A stretch of DNA of 64,000 bases, taken from Streptomyces sp. TRM68416 (GTDB lineage: Bacteria; Actinomycetota; Actinomycetes; Streptomycetales; Streptomycetaceae). Positions 1-7,578 of this stretch are shown in pieces. Both the position numbers and the translations under genes were made by a program. How positions within the stretch are numbered: position 1 is the first letter of the stretch; each line of letters begins with the position of its first letter. The notes under the pieces were generated by a model. It was not told the origin of the DNA, ran no database searches, and saw only the letters and a list, made by a program, of their open reading frames with translations. The stretch is from NCBI RefSeq assembly GCF_014596915.1, contig NZ_JACVWU010000027.1:1-64000 (forward strand), written 5' to 3'.

Positions 1-1
1 C

Positions 2-355
2 GACCTCGGAACAGGGCTCGCGGGCACCAGCCTGGTCGTCCTGGGCCAGGCTAAATGCATACTCCCGGATAGCCTCGTATCTGCTGAACAAATCGCAAGA
101 GTCGTCGCGCGCCTGCGCCGCGGTTGGATCGGCATATACGTCACGACCGGAGCCTTCTCAGAGCCAGCTCAGCTTGAGATGGTGGAAGACCAGTACCCCA
201 TCGTCCTCGTCAACGGGATGGACCTCGCTCGCGAGTTGCGCAGCATGGCCCGAGATGATCACGGCAACGACCTTGCGGCCTGTCTGAACCACCTCCTCTA
301 CGACCAACGCGTACCGATCACCAGCCGCCGTCCCGAAGAGATCCTCCTCGAGTAA
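2..355 (+). CDS. Mrr/AspBHI-type restriction endonuclease, C-terminal fragment (5' end outside window)
   Basis: An open frame of 118 codons enters from the left edge and stops at TAA 353-355. It encodes a C-terminal restriction-endonuclease fold of the Mrr_cat kind. A VVLGQAKC strand supplies the Q-x-K catalytic pair. It is followed by a VARLRRGWIGIYVTTGAFS segment and a VLVNGMDLA strand, both of which resemble type IV, methyl-directed enzymes. The start and any N-terminal recognition domain lie outside the window. It ends about 140 bp before the tRNA fragment, so it probably belongs to a separate island stacked to the left. Family assignment is by motif recall, not by a search. Confidence 0.75.
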   Translation, partial: DLGTGLAGTSLVVLGQAKCILPDSLVSAEQIARVVARLRRGWIGIYVTTGAFSEPAQLEMVEDQYPIVLVNGMDLARELRSMARDDHGNDLAACLNHLLYDQRVPITSRRPEEILLE

Positions 356-491
356 AGCGTGCCGACGCGCTCGCGAGCAGAGATCGCTATTCGCCGACAG
401 CGTCAGGATCCGTGGACCATTCGTGGACAGGTCGCCTGCAACCAGCAGCCTGTGGGCAGGTGGCCAGGCAAAAGGGGGCAAGGCGAAGCGC

Positions 492-539
492 CCTCCGGAG
501 CCGTGTGCGCAGGTTCGAATCCTGCCGGGGGCACTCGCC
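492..539 (+). other. Left attachment-site copy: 3' part of tRNA-Arg(CCG)
   Basis: The sequence reads as the 3' portion of a tRNA: anticodon loop CTCCGGA with CCG at positions 34-36, a GCAGG/CCTGC T-stem around TTCGAAT, and a CGGGGGC acceptor strand ending at A533. The bases before the anticodon loop cannot pair as D-arm or 5' acceptor, so this is not a working tRNA. Breaks in the anticodon loop are typical of tyrosine-integrase attachment sites in actinobacterial integrative elements. The last 17 bp (523-539) recur exactly at 51244-51260. The integrase remnant reads toward this site, as expected for an int-attP arrangement. Confidence 0.75.
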
Positions 540-586
540 GGTCAGCAACCCAGAACAACGGTCTGACCAGGGCGGATGCCGAACGA

Positions 587-623
587 AAAGGGCGGGAGTC
601 GGTCTCACTGGCTCCCGCCCTTT
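587..623 (+). terminator. tRNA-associated intrinsic terminator
   Basis: A perfect 12-bp inverted repeat, AAAGGGCGGGAG (587-598) and CTCCCGCCCTTT (612-623), encloses a 13-nt loop and ends in T residues. It lies just downstream of the tRNA-Arg fragment. A degenerate copy with the same loop (GTCTCACTGG) follows the right attachment copy at 51308-51345. The A-rich left arm means it could also stop minus-strand transcription arriving from the membrane-protein gene. Confidence 0.75.
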
Positions 624-686
624 CTCGCTGTCTCTCACGGTTTGCGCGTGAGGGGCGTGTGGGCCCGCCGGCCGGGTTAGCCCGTG

Positions 687-1571
687 CTACGACTCAGCTT
701 GCCGCTGCCCATTCATGCCGTCCGCTGCCTGCGCTTCAGGATGGGCGACCATCGCCTGAACCAGGACGGTCAGCACCTCTGCCCGCTGCTCCGGCTTAAG
801 GTCGGCATCTGCGATCAGCCGCTCCGCGGCAAGGTAGCGAGAGAACTCCAGGGGCTGATCGAAATAGGCGCGCAAATGCGCAGCAGCCGCCTCTTGCGAC
901 TTCACAAACGTACGGCTGACGAATCCGGACAATGCCGCAGAGACAGCCCCCAACCCGCCCGCCACGATACTTCCCGCTGTGGTACTCGCATTCAACGCAA
1001 CTCCGACAAAAACGACTAGCAGAACGAACCCAGCAATCATCGCAATCTGCGCATTACCGAAGGATCTGCGAGCCTGTCCGGTAGCGATGTCGTGGTAAAG
1101 GTCTAGCCGGGTATGCGTCACAGTCCACAGCTCTGGGAGTGCCAAGTGAGGCGACGTTAGCCGCAATCCTTCTTGAGCGATTGAGGCGCCATCCCCGGGG
1201 GCGGACGCTGCACCCTCGGGTGTCACGTAGACATTTAGGTCACCACTGATCGCTACACTGCGGTCTTCCGAACGCGCGGTGCGGAGCGCAGCTTCCAAGT
1301 CTCGCTCGGCCGCGCGAACTCGCTCGCGGCCTTCTGAAATGTCTCGCTCTTCAGTTCCGCTTGGCATGTATGCAAAGGCCATGCCGAGCGCCACCAGGAC
1401 GACCCCAAAGACGCCAATGATCGCCATCTTTAGGGGGGACTGCTCGCTCAACGGGAAGAAGGACGGGGCGTTCATTCCCACGAGGGCCAAAAGGAGACTA
1501 GCGACTATCAGGAGGCGGCGCCGCAAGCGCCTCGCATCCTGAGCTGACCTGGAAGAACCGTTGTCCGACAC
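687..1571 (-). CDS. Membrane protein with TRADD-N-associated-type transmembrane region
   Basis: A 294-aa protein if the GTG at 1571 is used. The frame is open further upstream because it runs into the broken integrase, and no strong ribosome-binding site fixes the start. Four hydrophobic stretches are visible, at about residues 20-40, 48-68, 180-198 and 203-222. A basic N-terminus and a charged coiled segment lie between the pairs. The segment YHDIATGQARRSF just before the third helix resembles the cyanobacterial TRADD-N-associated two-TM domain, found in bacterial conflict and apoptosis-like proteins. That assignment is from memory and tentative. It sits between the attachment site and the integrase, a usual place for cargo genes. 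Confidence 0.6.
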   Translation of the reverse strand: MSDNGSSRSAQDARRLRRRLLIVASLLLALVGMNAPSFFPLSEQSPLKMAIIGVFGVVLVALGMAFAYMPSGTEERDISEGRERVRAAERDLEAALRTARSEDRSVAISGDLNVYVTPEGAASAPGDGASIAQEGLRLTSPHLALPELWTVTHTRLDLYHDIATGQARRSFGNAQIAMIAGFVLLVVFVGVALNASTTAGSIVAGGLGAVSAALSGFVSRTFVKSQEAAAAHLRAYFDQPLEFSRYLAAERLIADADLKPEQRAEVLTVLVQAMVAHPEAQAADGMNGQRQAES

Positions 1572-1689
1572 GATGGTCAGCTTGACTGAGCCTCGTCCGC
1601 CTTGCCACCGTTTCGCTTCAACTTGGCTGTGCCGTCGCGTCTGGTGGGTGCGCGCCCCAGTCGCCCAGGTCACGCACCCACCCTTCAGA

Positions 1690-3165
1690 CCATGACTAGC
1701 CCCACCCATCGTCTTTTCGATCCTCTTGTTGTCCTCCACCTCACTGTTGTCGAGACAGCCTGCGCAATGGCGGTCGATGACCTCCGGCGACGTGCTGGCA
1801 CGTCGGGCCACCTCGGCTACGGGGAGGCCTGAGCGGAGCCAGTCCGTGATGCACGTCGCCCGGCCGTCGTACGGCTTCCCAGCGAGCGGTGAGGCCACCT
1901 TGTGGGGCGGGAATGCCAGGGTGCGAGCTTCCACCCCACACACGCCAGTAGCTGGACGTGCCCACCAGACCGCCCCGCTCGTTCTGGAACACCCGACCGT
2001 CCGCCGCTGTCCCGAACTCCTTCACGTGCGCCCGGAGCATCGCCACCAGGATGGGCGGGATCGGCACCGGCCGGTGCGCCTCGGGGTCCCGCATCTTCAG
2101 CCCCCGCTTGTCGTGCCGCTGGCCGGAGTCGGTCCACTTCTTGCCCGATACCGGACGTGTTTCCCGCAGGGTGAGCACGCCCCACCCCTTCTCCGGCAGG
2201 TGACAATCGTCCAGCCGCAATGCCACGACTTCCGCCGGGCGCATCGCCGCGTAGAGAATGCACGCGAAGAACGCGACCAGGCGTCTCCCCCGGTTTCGGT
2301 GGACCGATCCCACGTACGAGACCGCCGTCAGGAACTCGCGCCCCTGTACGGCATTCATGAGGATTCGCGGGTCGATTGGGCCGCTAGCGGCAGTGGCAGG
2401 ACGCTCCAATCCGGCGAGCGGGCTTTCGTCCAGATATCGCTTCTGGATGGCGTATGCCATGGCCGCGTTGAAGCAACGACGGCGACGCTTGTACGTGTCC
2501 TTGGCTGCCAACTTGCCATCAAGCTTGTAGGCGAGCCGGTAATGGACGTCCTCTGCAATGCCAGACCGCTTCAGTGAGGACAGGGGGAGGGAGTTCTCCG
2601 CAAGCCATGAGCAGACCTTCTCAAGGTCCGGCGGGGGCTCCTGGTCTGCGTGAGCCGGAACGACAACCCATCGCACGGCCCGCCGGACCGCCCGAAGTTC
2701 CGGCGCATCGGGCCTGTCCCCGAGCATCCCCAAAGCTGCCGCGGCAAGGCTGTCTGCAAACCCTTCCCGCGTCTTTGCTGCCGCAGTGCGCCAACGTCGC
2801 TTCATGAATTCGCGCGCGAACTCCCACCATGCGGGATCGGACTTTGCCTCAGCCTTTTCCGCTTCGGCCGCTTTCGCTTGCCGTATCTCCGACTCGGGGA
2901 GACCCGACTTCACGTCGAAAGCCTCACCCTTGCGCATCGCTTTCCAGAGGTCCGACCGACGGCTTTCAGCTAGCGCTGTTGTGGCGAAGGTGGAATGGCA
3001 GACCTTCCCTGCGACCACCCAACGCAGTTGATAGGGAGCCGATTTGCTGGAAATCTTGCTGATCTTCCAGATACGGATGTCGGTGGAAAGAGTGAGCTCT
3101 TCAATTTCGGCAGGGCGCTCGCTAGTGCGAGCGCCCTGCGGTGCGCTGGTCTTGCGGTGGGTCAC
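1690..3165 (-). pseudogene. int: Tyrosine integrase, frameshifted and lacking catalytic Tyr
   Basis: The frame from 3165 encodes the N-terminal DNA-binding and core domains of an actinobacterial tyrosine recombinase. The first catalytic arginine is in AAMRPAEVVALR. About one extra base near 1932-1936 (after SSYWRVW) shifts the frame. The C-terminal domain (EARTLAFPPHK, then KPYDGRATCITDWLRSG, then SPEVIDRHCAGCLDN) continues in another frame. In relatives the last two motifs read YDLRH and RHYAG, so LRH has become GRA and the nucleophilic tyrosine codon is TGC (Cys). The gene overlaps xis by 4 bp at its start and points at the tRNA fragment. Both lesions should prevent recombination, so the island looks immobile unless helped in trans. 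Confidence 0.85.
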
Positions 3166-3347
3166 GCGGCTTCCTCCAGAGCTGCAATCCAGCGCTCCAA
3201 TTCCGAACGACGAATCCGCACGACGCCGTTCGGGAGCTTGATTGCTTTCGGCCCTTTCCTCTGCTGTCGCCAGCGGTAGAAGGTCGACAGTGGTACGCCG
3301 ATTTCCTCGATGACCTGGGAAATCGTGAGCATCTCGTCACGCACCAC
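3162..3347 (-). CDS. xis: Excisionase-type helix-turn-helix protein
   Basis: A 61-aa protein with a MerR/excisionase-like winged helix: LTISQVIEEIG, LSTFYRWRQQ and a basic wing ending RRSELERWI. The start is probably the GTG at 3347, preceded by GGAGG; an internal ATG at codon 6 is an alternative. It overlaps the integrase start by 4 bp (ATGA) and lies directly after the replication pseudogene, reproducing the rep-xis-int order of actinomycete integrative elements. It appears intact, unlike its neighbours on both sides. Confidence 0.8.
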   Translation of the reverse strand: MVRDEMLTISQVIEEIGVPLSTFYRWRQQRKGPKAIKLPNGVVRIRRSELERWIAALEEAA

Positions 3348-3349
3348 GG

Positions 3350-4262
3350 TCAGCCTCCGATTTCGCCAGCGGAGTCGGACAGCTGGGACAGTCCCGATCC
3401 GGGCTGTCCCAACTGTTCGTGCAGGTCAGTGGCGGTATTGGGACAGTCGGACAGCTGGGCCACCCCCGGCGTGCCCAGCGTCCGGGTCTCCGTGTCCGGG
3501 TAGTACCGGCCGCCGGGGTCCTTGGTGAGCTGTCTGGCGTCGGCCATGCGGTTGCAGGTGCGGCGGATCGTGTCGAGGTCGACGTTCGGCAGTTCGCTCG
3601 CCATGTCCTTGGGCTTGGCACCGGCGTGGGCGCAGACGTAGCGCGCGGGTGTCGCTAACGGTGCGATCGGTGACCGGTCCGTCCAACAGGTGCCAGGCTC
3701 CGGAGGCGGGTTGGAAGCTCAGTGCGTACTCGGCTTCGTCCACGTCGCGGCCGGTGACGTGCAGGATGCCGTCCGCCTGGCCGCGGGCACGCTTCAGTAC
3801 GAGCGTGGCGTCAGCGGCTCCGGCGATTCCGTTGGTGCCGGAGACCTCGGTGAGGAAGTCCTCGGAGGCTGCCTTGCGCACGTGGTGCACGAGGACAACG
3901 GCAACGCCGTAGTGGTCGGCGAGCCGCTTGGCCTAGCCGACGGCGACATGGTCCGCGTCGTATGCCGACACTCCTTGCGGTGCGTTCCCGCGCATCCTGG
4001 CGAACACGTCGATGACGACCATGCGCGCGTCGGGGTTACGCTCCAACCACTGGGCGATGGCTTCCATGCCGCCCTGAGGGAAGGGCGGGCATTCGGTGAC
4101 CAGGGTGAGGCCGGCGGGGGCCAGCTGTCCGCCGTGGACGCTCGCAGTGACCCAGCCGTCACCGACCTCGACCCCGGACACCGCGTCGAGATAGCCGCGC
4201 CCGCGGTCGAAGGAACGAGAGCCGGCCAGCTTCTTGAGGTTCGCCTCGGTGAGGCCGCGCAT
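3350..4262 (-). pseudogene. AAA-type replication ATPase relic fused to a SWIM-protein start
   Basis: The first about 45 codons (MRGLTEANLKKLAGSRSF, RGRGYLDAVSGVEV) look like the start of a SWIM zinc-finger protein. The frame then continues into the back half of a RepA/primase-like AAA ATPase: GLTLVTECPPFP, then MVVIDVFARMRG (Walker B). A TAG at 3933-3935 interrupts it, replacing what is usually a lysine in VGKAKRLADHYG. The same frame resumes with VHHVRKAASEDFLTEVSGTNG down to about 3650. A further frameshift puts the C-terminal winged-helix part (ELPNVDLDTIRRTCNRM) in another frame ending at 3350. It therefore carries a fusion by deletion, a nonsense codon and a frameshift. No Walker A is left. 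Confidence 0.7.
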
Positions 4263-4525
4263 GATTCTCTTCCGCCCTGCTGTGGCTGTGCACTTGATGC
4301 GTCGCCAGCCTAGGGGCTGCTAGGGGAACGGGCTCACGACTTCGGAGGGTTTGACCTCCAGTATGTGGAATGCCAGGGCTGGTCGGCCGGCCACGAGCCA
4401 CATTCAGACGCGTGGTGGGCCGGGCCGGGCTTGGCTGCGCAACAGTGGTTGCGGAGTCCCACTGGTCGGCGCCGGACCGGGCCCTTTCGGTCGAAACAGC
4501 CACGGCGCAGTGGCGAGTGGCTGCC
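4263..4525. other. Non-coding spacer
   Basis: Between the replication pseudogene and the orphan drmC I see no convincing reading frame, hairpin terminator or repeat. It probably contains debris of the deletion that fused the SWIM start to the ATPase. Confidence 0.4.
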
Positions 4526-5287
4526 TCAAGGCAACGGCATCAGAATTCCCCGGCGCTGCAGTTCCCGGATGTGTTCGGCGGCTCTCTGCGGAGCGGTGCC
4601 ACCGGTGACGAGCACCCCGGCCTCCAGGTTCCTGCGTACTCCGGACTCGGTGAGGTTCGCGCTGCCCACCAGCAGGACGCGGCGGTCGGCGACAGCCAGT
4701 TTGGCGTGCTGACGGGCACGCTCGTGCTCGCGTGCCTCGGGAGCCCAGTGCCACAGTCGCAGACCGGGCACCGCGGTGAAGGCGGCAGCCGGTTCGGGCC
4801 CGTCGAGCAGTCCGGCCGCGCCTTCCCGGGTTTCGACGACGACATGGACGTCCACGCCTCGATCGACGGCTTCACGCAGGGCCGATATGAGCGGTGGGTG
4901 GCGGCGAGCCGCGTAAGTCATGGCCAAGAGTTCGGAGCGTGCCCGGCTGACGACCTCGGTGAGGACGCGTGCGGTCGCGCGGACCGGCACGCCCGGCGTG
5001 GCCGGGACGCTCCACACCGTACGCACCTCCGCCTCGTCCCTGCGCCGGGACCATCCCGCCACGAACCCGCGCAGGTAGGCGGCCGCCTCGACCGACGGGA
5101 CGTGATTGCTCTGAGCTGCCTCGTACAGTGCGCGGATCGCGGCATCGGCGGCCGGGGCCTGGACCAGGAGCAGCGCGTGCTCCAGTCCCCGGCCGCAGGC
5201 GAAGACCCCGGCCAGGTCCTTGGCGCGGGACGGCCCGAGCAGTACGACGCCCCGCTCAGCCGCCGCCTCGAAGTCCCGTCGGCTCAT
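4526..5287 (-). CDS. drmC: Second DrmC (phospholipase D-like), orphan copy
   Basis: A complete 253-aa homologue of the DrmC at 30311-31081, alignable end to end. Both share VLTEVV, AMTY(A/S)AR, the single HKD motif HAKLAVADRR, GSANLTESG and the C-terminal HIRELQRRG. One HKD motif per chain implies a dimeric PLD fold. The ATG at 5287 overlaps the stop of the truncated drmB by 4 bp (ATGA), preserving the drmB-drmC coupling of DISARM operons. No drmA, drmD or methylase remains for this copy. It could act with the other DISARM or be a passenger awaiting decay. Confidence 0.85.
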   Translation of the reverse strand: MSRRDFEAAAERGVVLLGPSRAKDLAGVFACGRGLEHALLLVQAPAADAAIRALYEAAQSNHVPSVEAAAYLRGFVAGWSRRRDEAEVRTVWSVPATPGVPVRATARVLTEVVSRARSELLAMTYAARRHPPLISALREAVDRGVDVHVVVETREGAAGLLDGPEPAAAFTAVPGLRLWHWAPEAREHERARQHAKLAVADRRVLLVGSANLTESGVRRNLEAGVLVTGGTAPQRAAEHIRELQRRGILMPLP

Positions 5288-6232
5288 GGCCGCAGGTTCA
5301 CCGGGGTGAGGACCTGGTCGGTGTCGTCGCCGAGCGGAACGAGGAAGCGGCGGTCGAGGAAGCGGTTGCCGCGTTCGCATGTCGTCTCGGAGACGAACAG
5401 GCAGACGTGACAGGCCGCACCGTGCAGGTAGTCCGCGGGATCCTTCGGCAGCCGTTCGGCGCACAGCGGGTCGGAGGAGCAGCGGGTCGCGTCCTCCAGG
5501 GCCCTGCGCACGATCCGTTCGAAGTGCGTGTCCTCGGTGAGCGACACGAGACCGCCCAGGGTGCCCTCGGAGTCGGGGACGGCGGTGTAGATGAGAATGC
5601 CGGTGCGGGTCTTCTCCTCGTCTCCGGCGTAGATGCGTTCTCCGAGGCTTGCCGAGCTGTAGCCGCATTCCAGGGCGATGGTGCGGATCAACAGGTGGGA
5701 GAAGGTGTGCAGGGCTATGTAGCGTTCGCCGGGCCAGCCTCGCATGGGGTCGAAGGGGCCGGTGATGCGGTCCGACTTCCGGTTGCTGCGGAACCGGCCG
5801 AAGGCCTCCCGGTGCGCCGCCATCTGCGGCGACTTCTGCATCCGGTCCTCCCATTCGGCCATCAGGTCCTCGCGCACCCGCAGGAAGATTCCCTCGCCGC
5901 GGACCTCGCTGGCCGGCACCCAGTTCTGCGAGGTGCGGGAGAGGCGGACGAGTGTGGCGATCTCGTCCGCCTCGGGGTCGGGGGCGTCAAGCCGGGTGAA
6001 GCCGACCAGCGCACGGGCCTCCCGCAGCCGCTGCACCTGGCGGACGTCCGCGAAGAGTTCACCGAGTGCCGCGGGGACAGCAACGCTCTCCATCGCGAAG
6101 TCGTCGGTGGGGTCGGGTAGGTGTGGTGCGGCGAGGACGTCCCATTCAGGGCTGAGCAGGTCGGCCGCCACCGCCGCCGCAGGCTGGTTCTGCTGTTCGG
6201 TGTTGCCCTGTTTACGGGCCTCGACGGCGGCA
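5284..6232 (-). pseudogene. drmB: DrmB (DUF1998) C-terminal half, truncated by deletion
   Basis: About 295 codons from a possible GTG at 6171 align along their whole length with the C-terminal half of DrmB at 28363-30297. Shared stretches include DLLxPEWxVL, VRQVxRLREARALVGFTRLD, ASEVRGEGxFLRV, LIRTIALECGYSSASL, and the closing Cys cluster HVCLFVSETTCERGNRFLDR. Homology seems to extend through a loosely matching linker to about 6232. The first half (about 320 residues, including the N-terminal zinc ribbons) is absent. Immediately upstream is the start of drmA, so an in-operon deletion removed everything between. Confidence 0.88.
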
Positions 6233-6361
6233 TCAGCGGCGAATGTACGTCACCAGCCCGTCGCGTACGTCGTACGAGTCCCCGGGGCGGAAGGTCTGCG
6301 GCACCTCGTTCAGCGGATGCGGCACGCCGGGGGCGGCGGCCGGTACGAGGGCACCGCACAT
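6233..6361 (-). pseudogene. drmA: DrmA start remnant (42 codons)
   Basis: From ATG 6359-6361 a short frame reads PGVPHPLNEVPQTFRPG and SYDVRDGLV before stopping at TGA 6233-6235. The full-length DrmA at 24530 begins with the nearly identical PGVPHPVDEVPQTFRSG and PYDVREELG. This is the 5' end of a second drmA whose remaining about 1240 codons were lost together with the front of drmB. The frame lies back to back with the Phd antitoxin promoter. Confidence 0.8.
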
Positions 6362-6368
6362 AGAATAC

Positions 6369-6384
6369 GTACCAGAATCTGTAC
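6369..6384. promoter_or_regulatory. Probable antitoxin operator
   Basis: GTACCAGAATCTGTAC is an imperfect palindrome (GTAC-AGA / TCT-GTAC with one extra base) about 32 bp before the antitoxin start. A TATATG candidate -10 follows at 6396-6401. Autoregulatory palindromes at this place are usual for Phd/YefM operons. It also overlaps the start region of the drmA remnant on the other strand. The call rests on symmetry and position only. Confidence 0.4.
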
Positions 6385-6415
6385 AGAATCAACTCTATAT
6401 GGGTACGGTGACAGC

Positions 6416-6766
6416 ATGGAAATCCCCGAGGTCGTGACCGTCAGCGACGCGCGCGCGAGACTGTCGCGGATCCTGGCCGACCTGTCGGAGTCCGGTGCGG
6501 ATGCCGACCCCGTCCTGATCGGCGCCCACCGCAAGCCCCAGGCTGTCCTCCTGTCCGTCGAGGCATTCGAGGCACTGAGCGGCCGAGCCGCACGGCGTGC
6601 GGCCGTCGCCTCGGCCGTCGGCTCCATCGAGGCCGAAGGGCTCCACGCCTCGGAGGCATCCGACCGCGACACCGAGGCGTACGTAAAGGGTGCCCTCGAC
6701 GCGGACACCCTTGTCGCCCGCGCGATCGCCCGTCACCGACAGACTTCGGAGCAGCGGGCAGGGTGA
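6416..6766 (+). CDS. Phd/YefM-family antitoxin
   Basis: A 116-aa protein beginning MEIPEVVTVSDARARLSRIL, the N-terminal DNA-binding fold of Phd/YefM antitoxins. PVLIGAHRKPQAVLLSVEAFEAL follows, and an acidic, helical C-terminal tail would wrap a toxin. The ATG at 6416 follows a GGTGA ribosome-binding site. Its stop overlaps the GTG of the Fic gene by 4 bp (GTGA), so the two were one operon. The antitoxin frame is intact while its partner is broken. Confidence 0.85.
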   Translation: MEIPEVVTVSDARARLSRILADLSESGADADPVLIGAHRKPQAVLLSVEAFEALSGRAARRAAVASAVGSIEAEGLHASEASDRDTEAYVKGALDADTLVARAIARHRQTSEQRAG

Positions 6767-7305
6767 ACGATCCGTACGCCATGCCCAACGGCGTACTACG
6801 CAACAAGCTCGGCCTCACCGACCATCAACTGCTCGCGGCAGCGGAGGCGGACATCACCCGGGCGCGTCTCGTCATGCTCGCCGAACGCCCGCTGCCCGGT
6901 GCCTACGACCTCGGTCATCTTGAGGCGTTCCATGCCGCGATCTTCGGCGACATCTATCCGTGAGCAGGCGAGTTGCGCACTGTGAACATCGCCAAGCGCA
7001 CACCGTTCTGCCCGGCGAGAAACCTGGTGCCCTACGCTGGAGAGGCCTTCGGCCGTCTCGCCTCCCCCGGCAAGAATTCGTCATCCAACTCACCGCGCTG
7101 TACGGGAACATGAACGTCCTCCAAGTCCCGCGAGGGCAACGGCCGTGCCCAACGGGCGTTCCTGGCCCAGCTAAGCGCCGACGCGGGATACGACCTGAAC
7201 TGGTCGGGCCTGACCCCAAGCGCAACGAGGACGCCTCGATGAAGAACTCTCGGCGACAACACCCTGTTGGAGCAGGTTCTCGACGAGCTCACCACCAGGG
7301 GGTGA
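6763..7305 (+). pseudogene. Fic/Doc-type toxin, inactivated
   Basis: The first 66 codons match the start of a Fic-domain protein (LEAFHAAIFGDIYP). A TGA at 6961-6963 stands where the family has the tryptophan of DIYPWAGELR. Homology continues in frame beyond it (AGELRTVNIAKRTPFC). It shifts frame at least once around 7060-7110, and the HPFxxGNGR AMPylation motif is reduced to REGNGRAQRAFLAQL with the HPF part destroyed. The end GDNTLLEQVLDELTTRG with TGA at 7303-7305 looks like the original C-terminus. It is thus a full-length relic with point lesions rather than a truncation. Confidence 0.85.
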
Positions 7306-7578
7306 CGCCTCCGTCTCACGACCGGCAGGCACGGCGCCTGACGCGAGTCAGGCCGAAATGAAGTGCGCCGGGTCCTTGCCCACGCGGACGCGCCAAGCCG
7401 AGCAGCCCCCATCCTGGTCAAGGGCGATCACCATGCCATACGCGGCCCACCCACGTGACCTGACCACAGAGCCCTCGCCGGCTTCGCGGCAGACAGCTCG
7501 TTCAACTGTCCTAGGATCGTCAGCAACCGCTTACGCGCTGTCATGTCACGTGGACGTACGAGCTTGGGGAGGCCCCGG
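7306..7578. other. Spacer before the kinase pair
   Basis: No supported gene. The region must contain the promoter of the kinase operon, but I cannot single out convincing -10/-35 elements. A GGGGAGG ribosome-binding site ends it at 7566-7572. Confidence 0.4.

Noticed and set aside
450..535. A complete tRNA-Arg gene
   Set aside because: The sequence before the anticodon loop does not form a D-arm or the GCCCCCG 5' acceptor strand; only the 3' part is tRNA-like.
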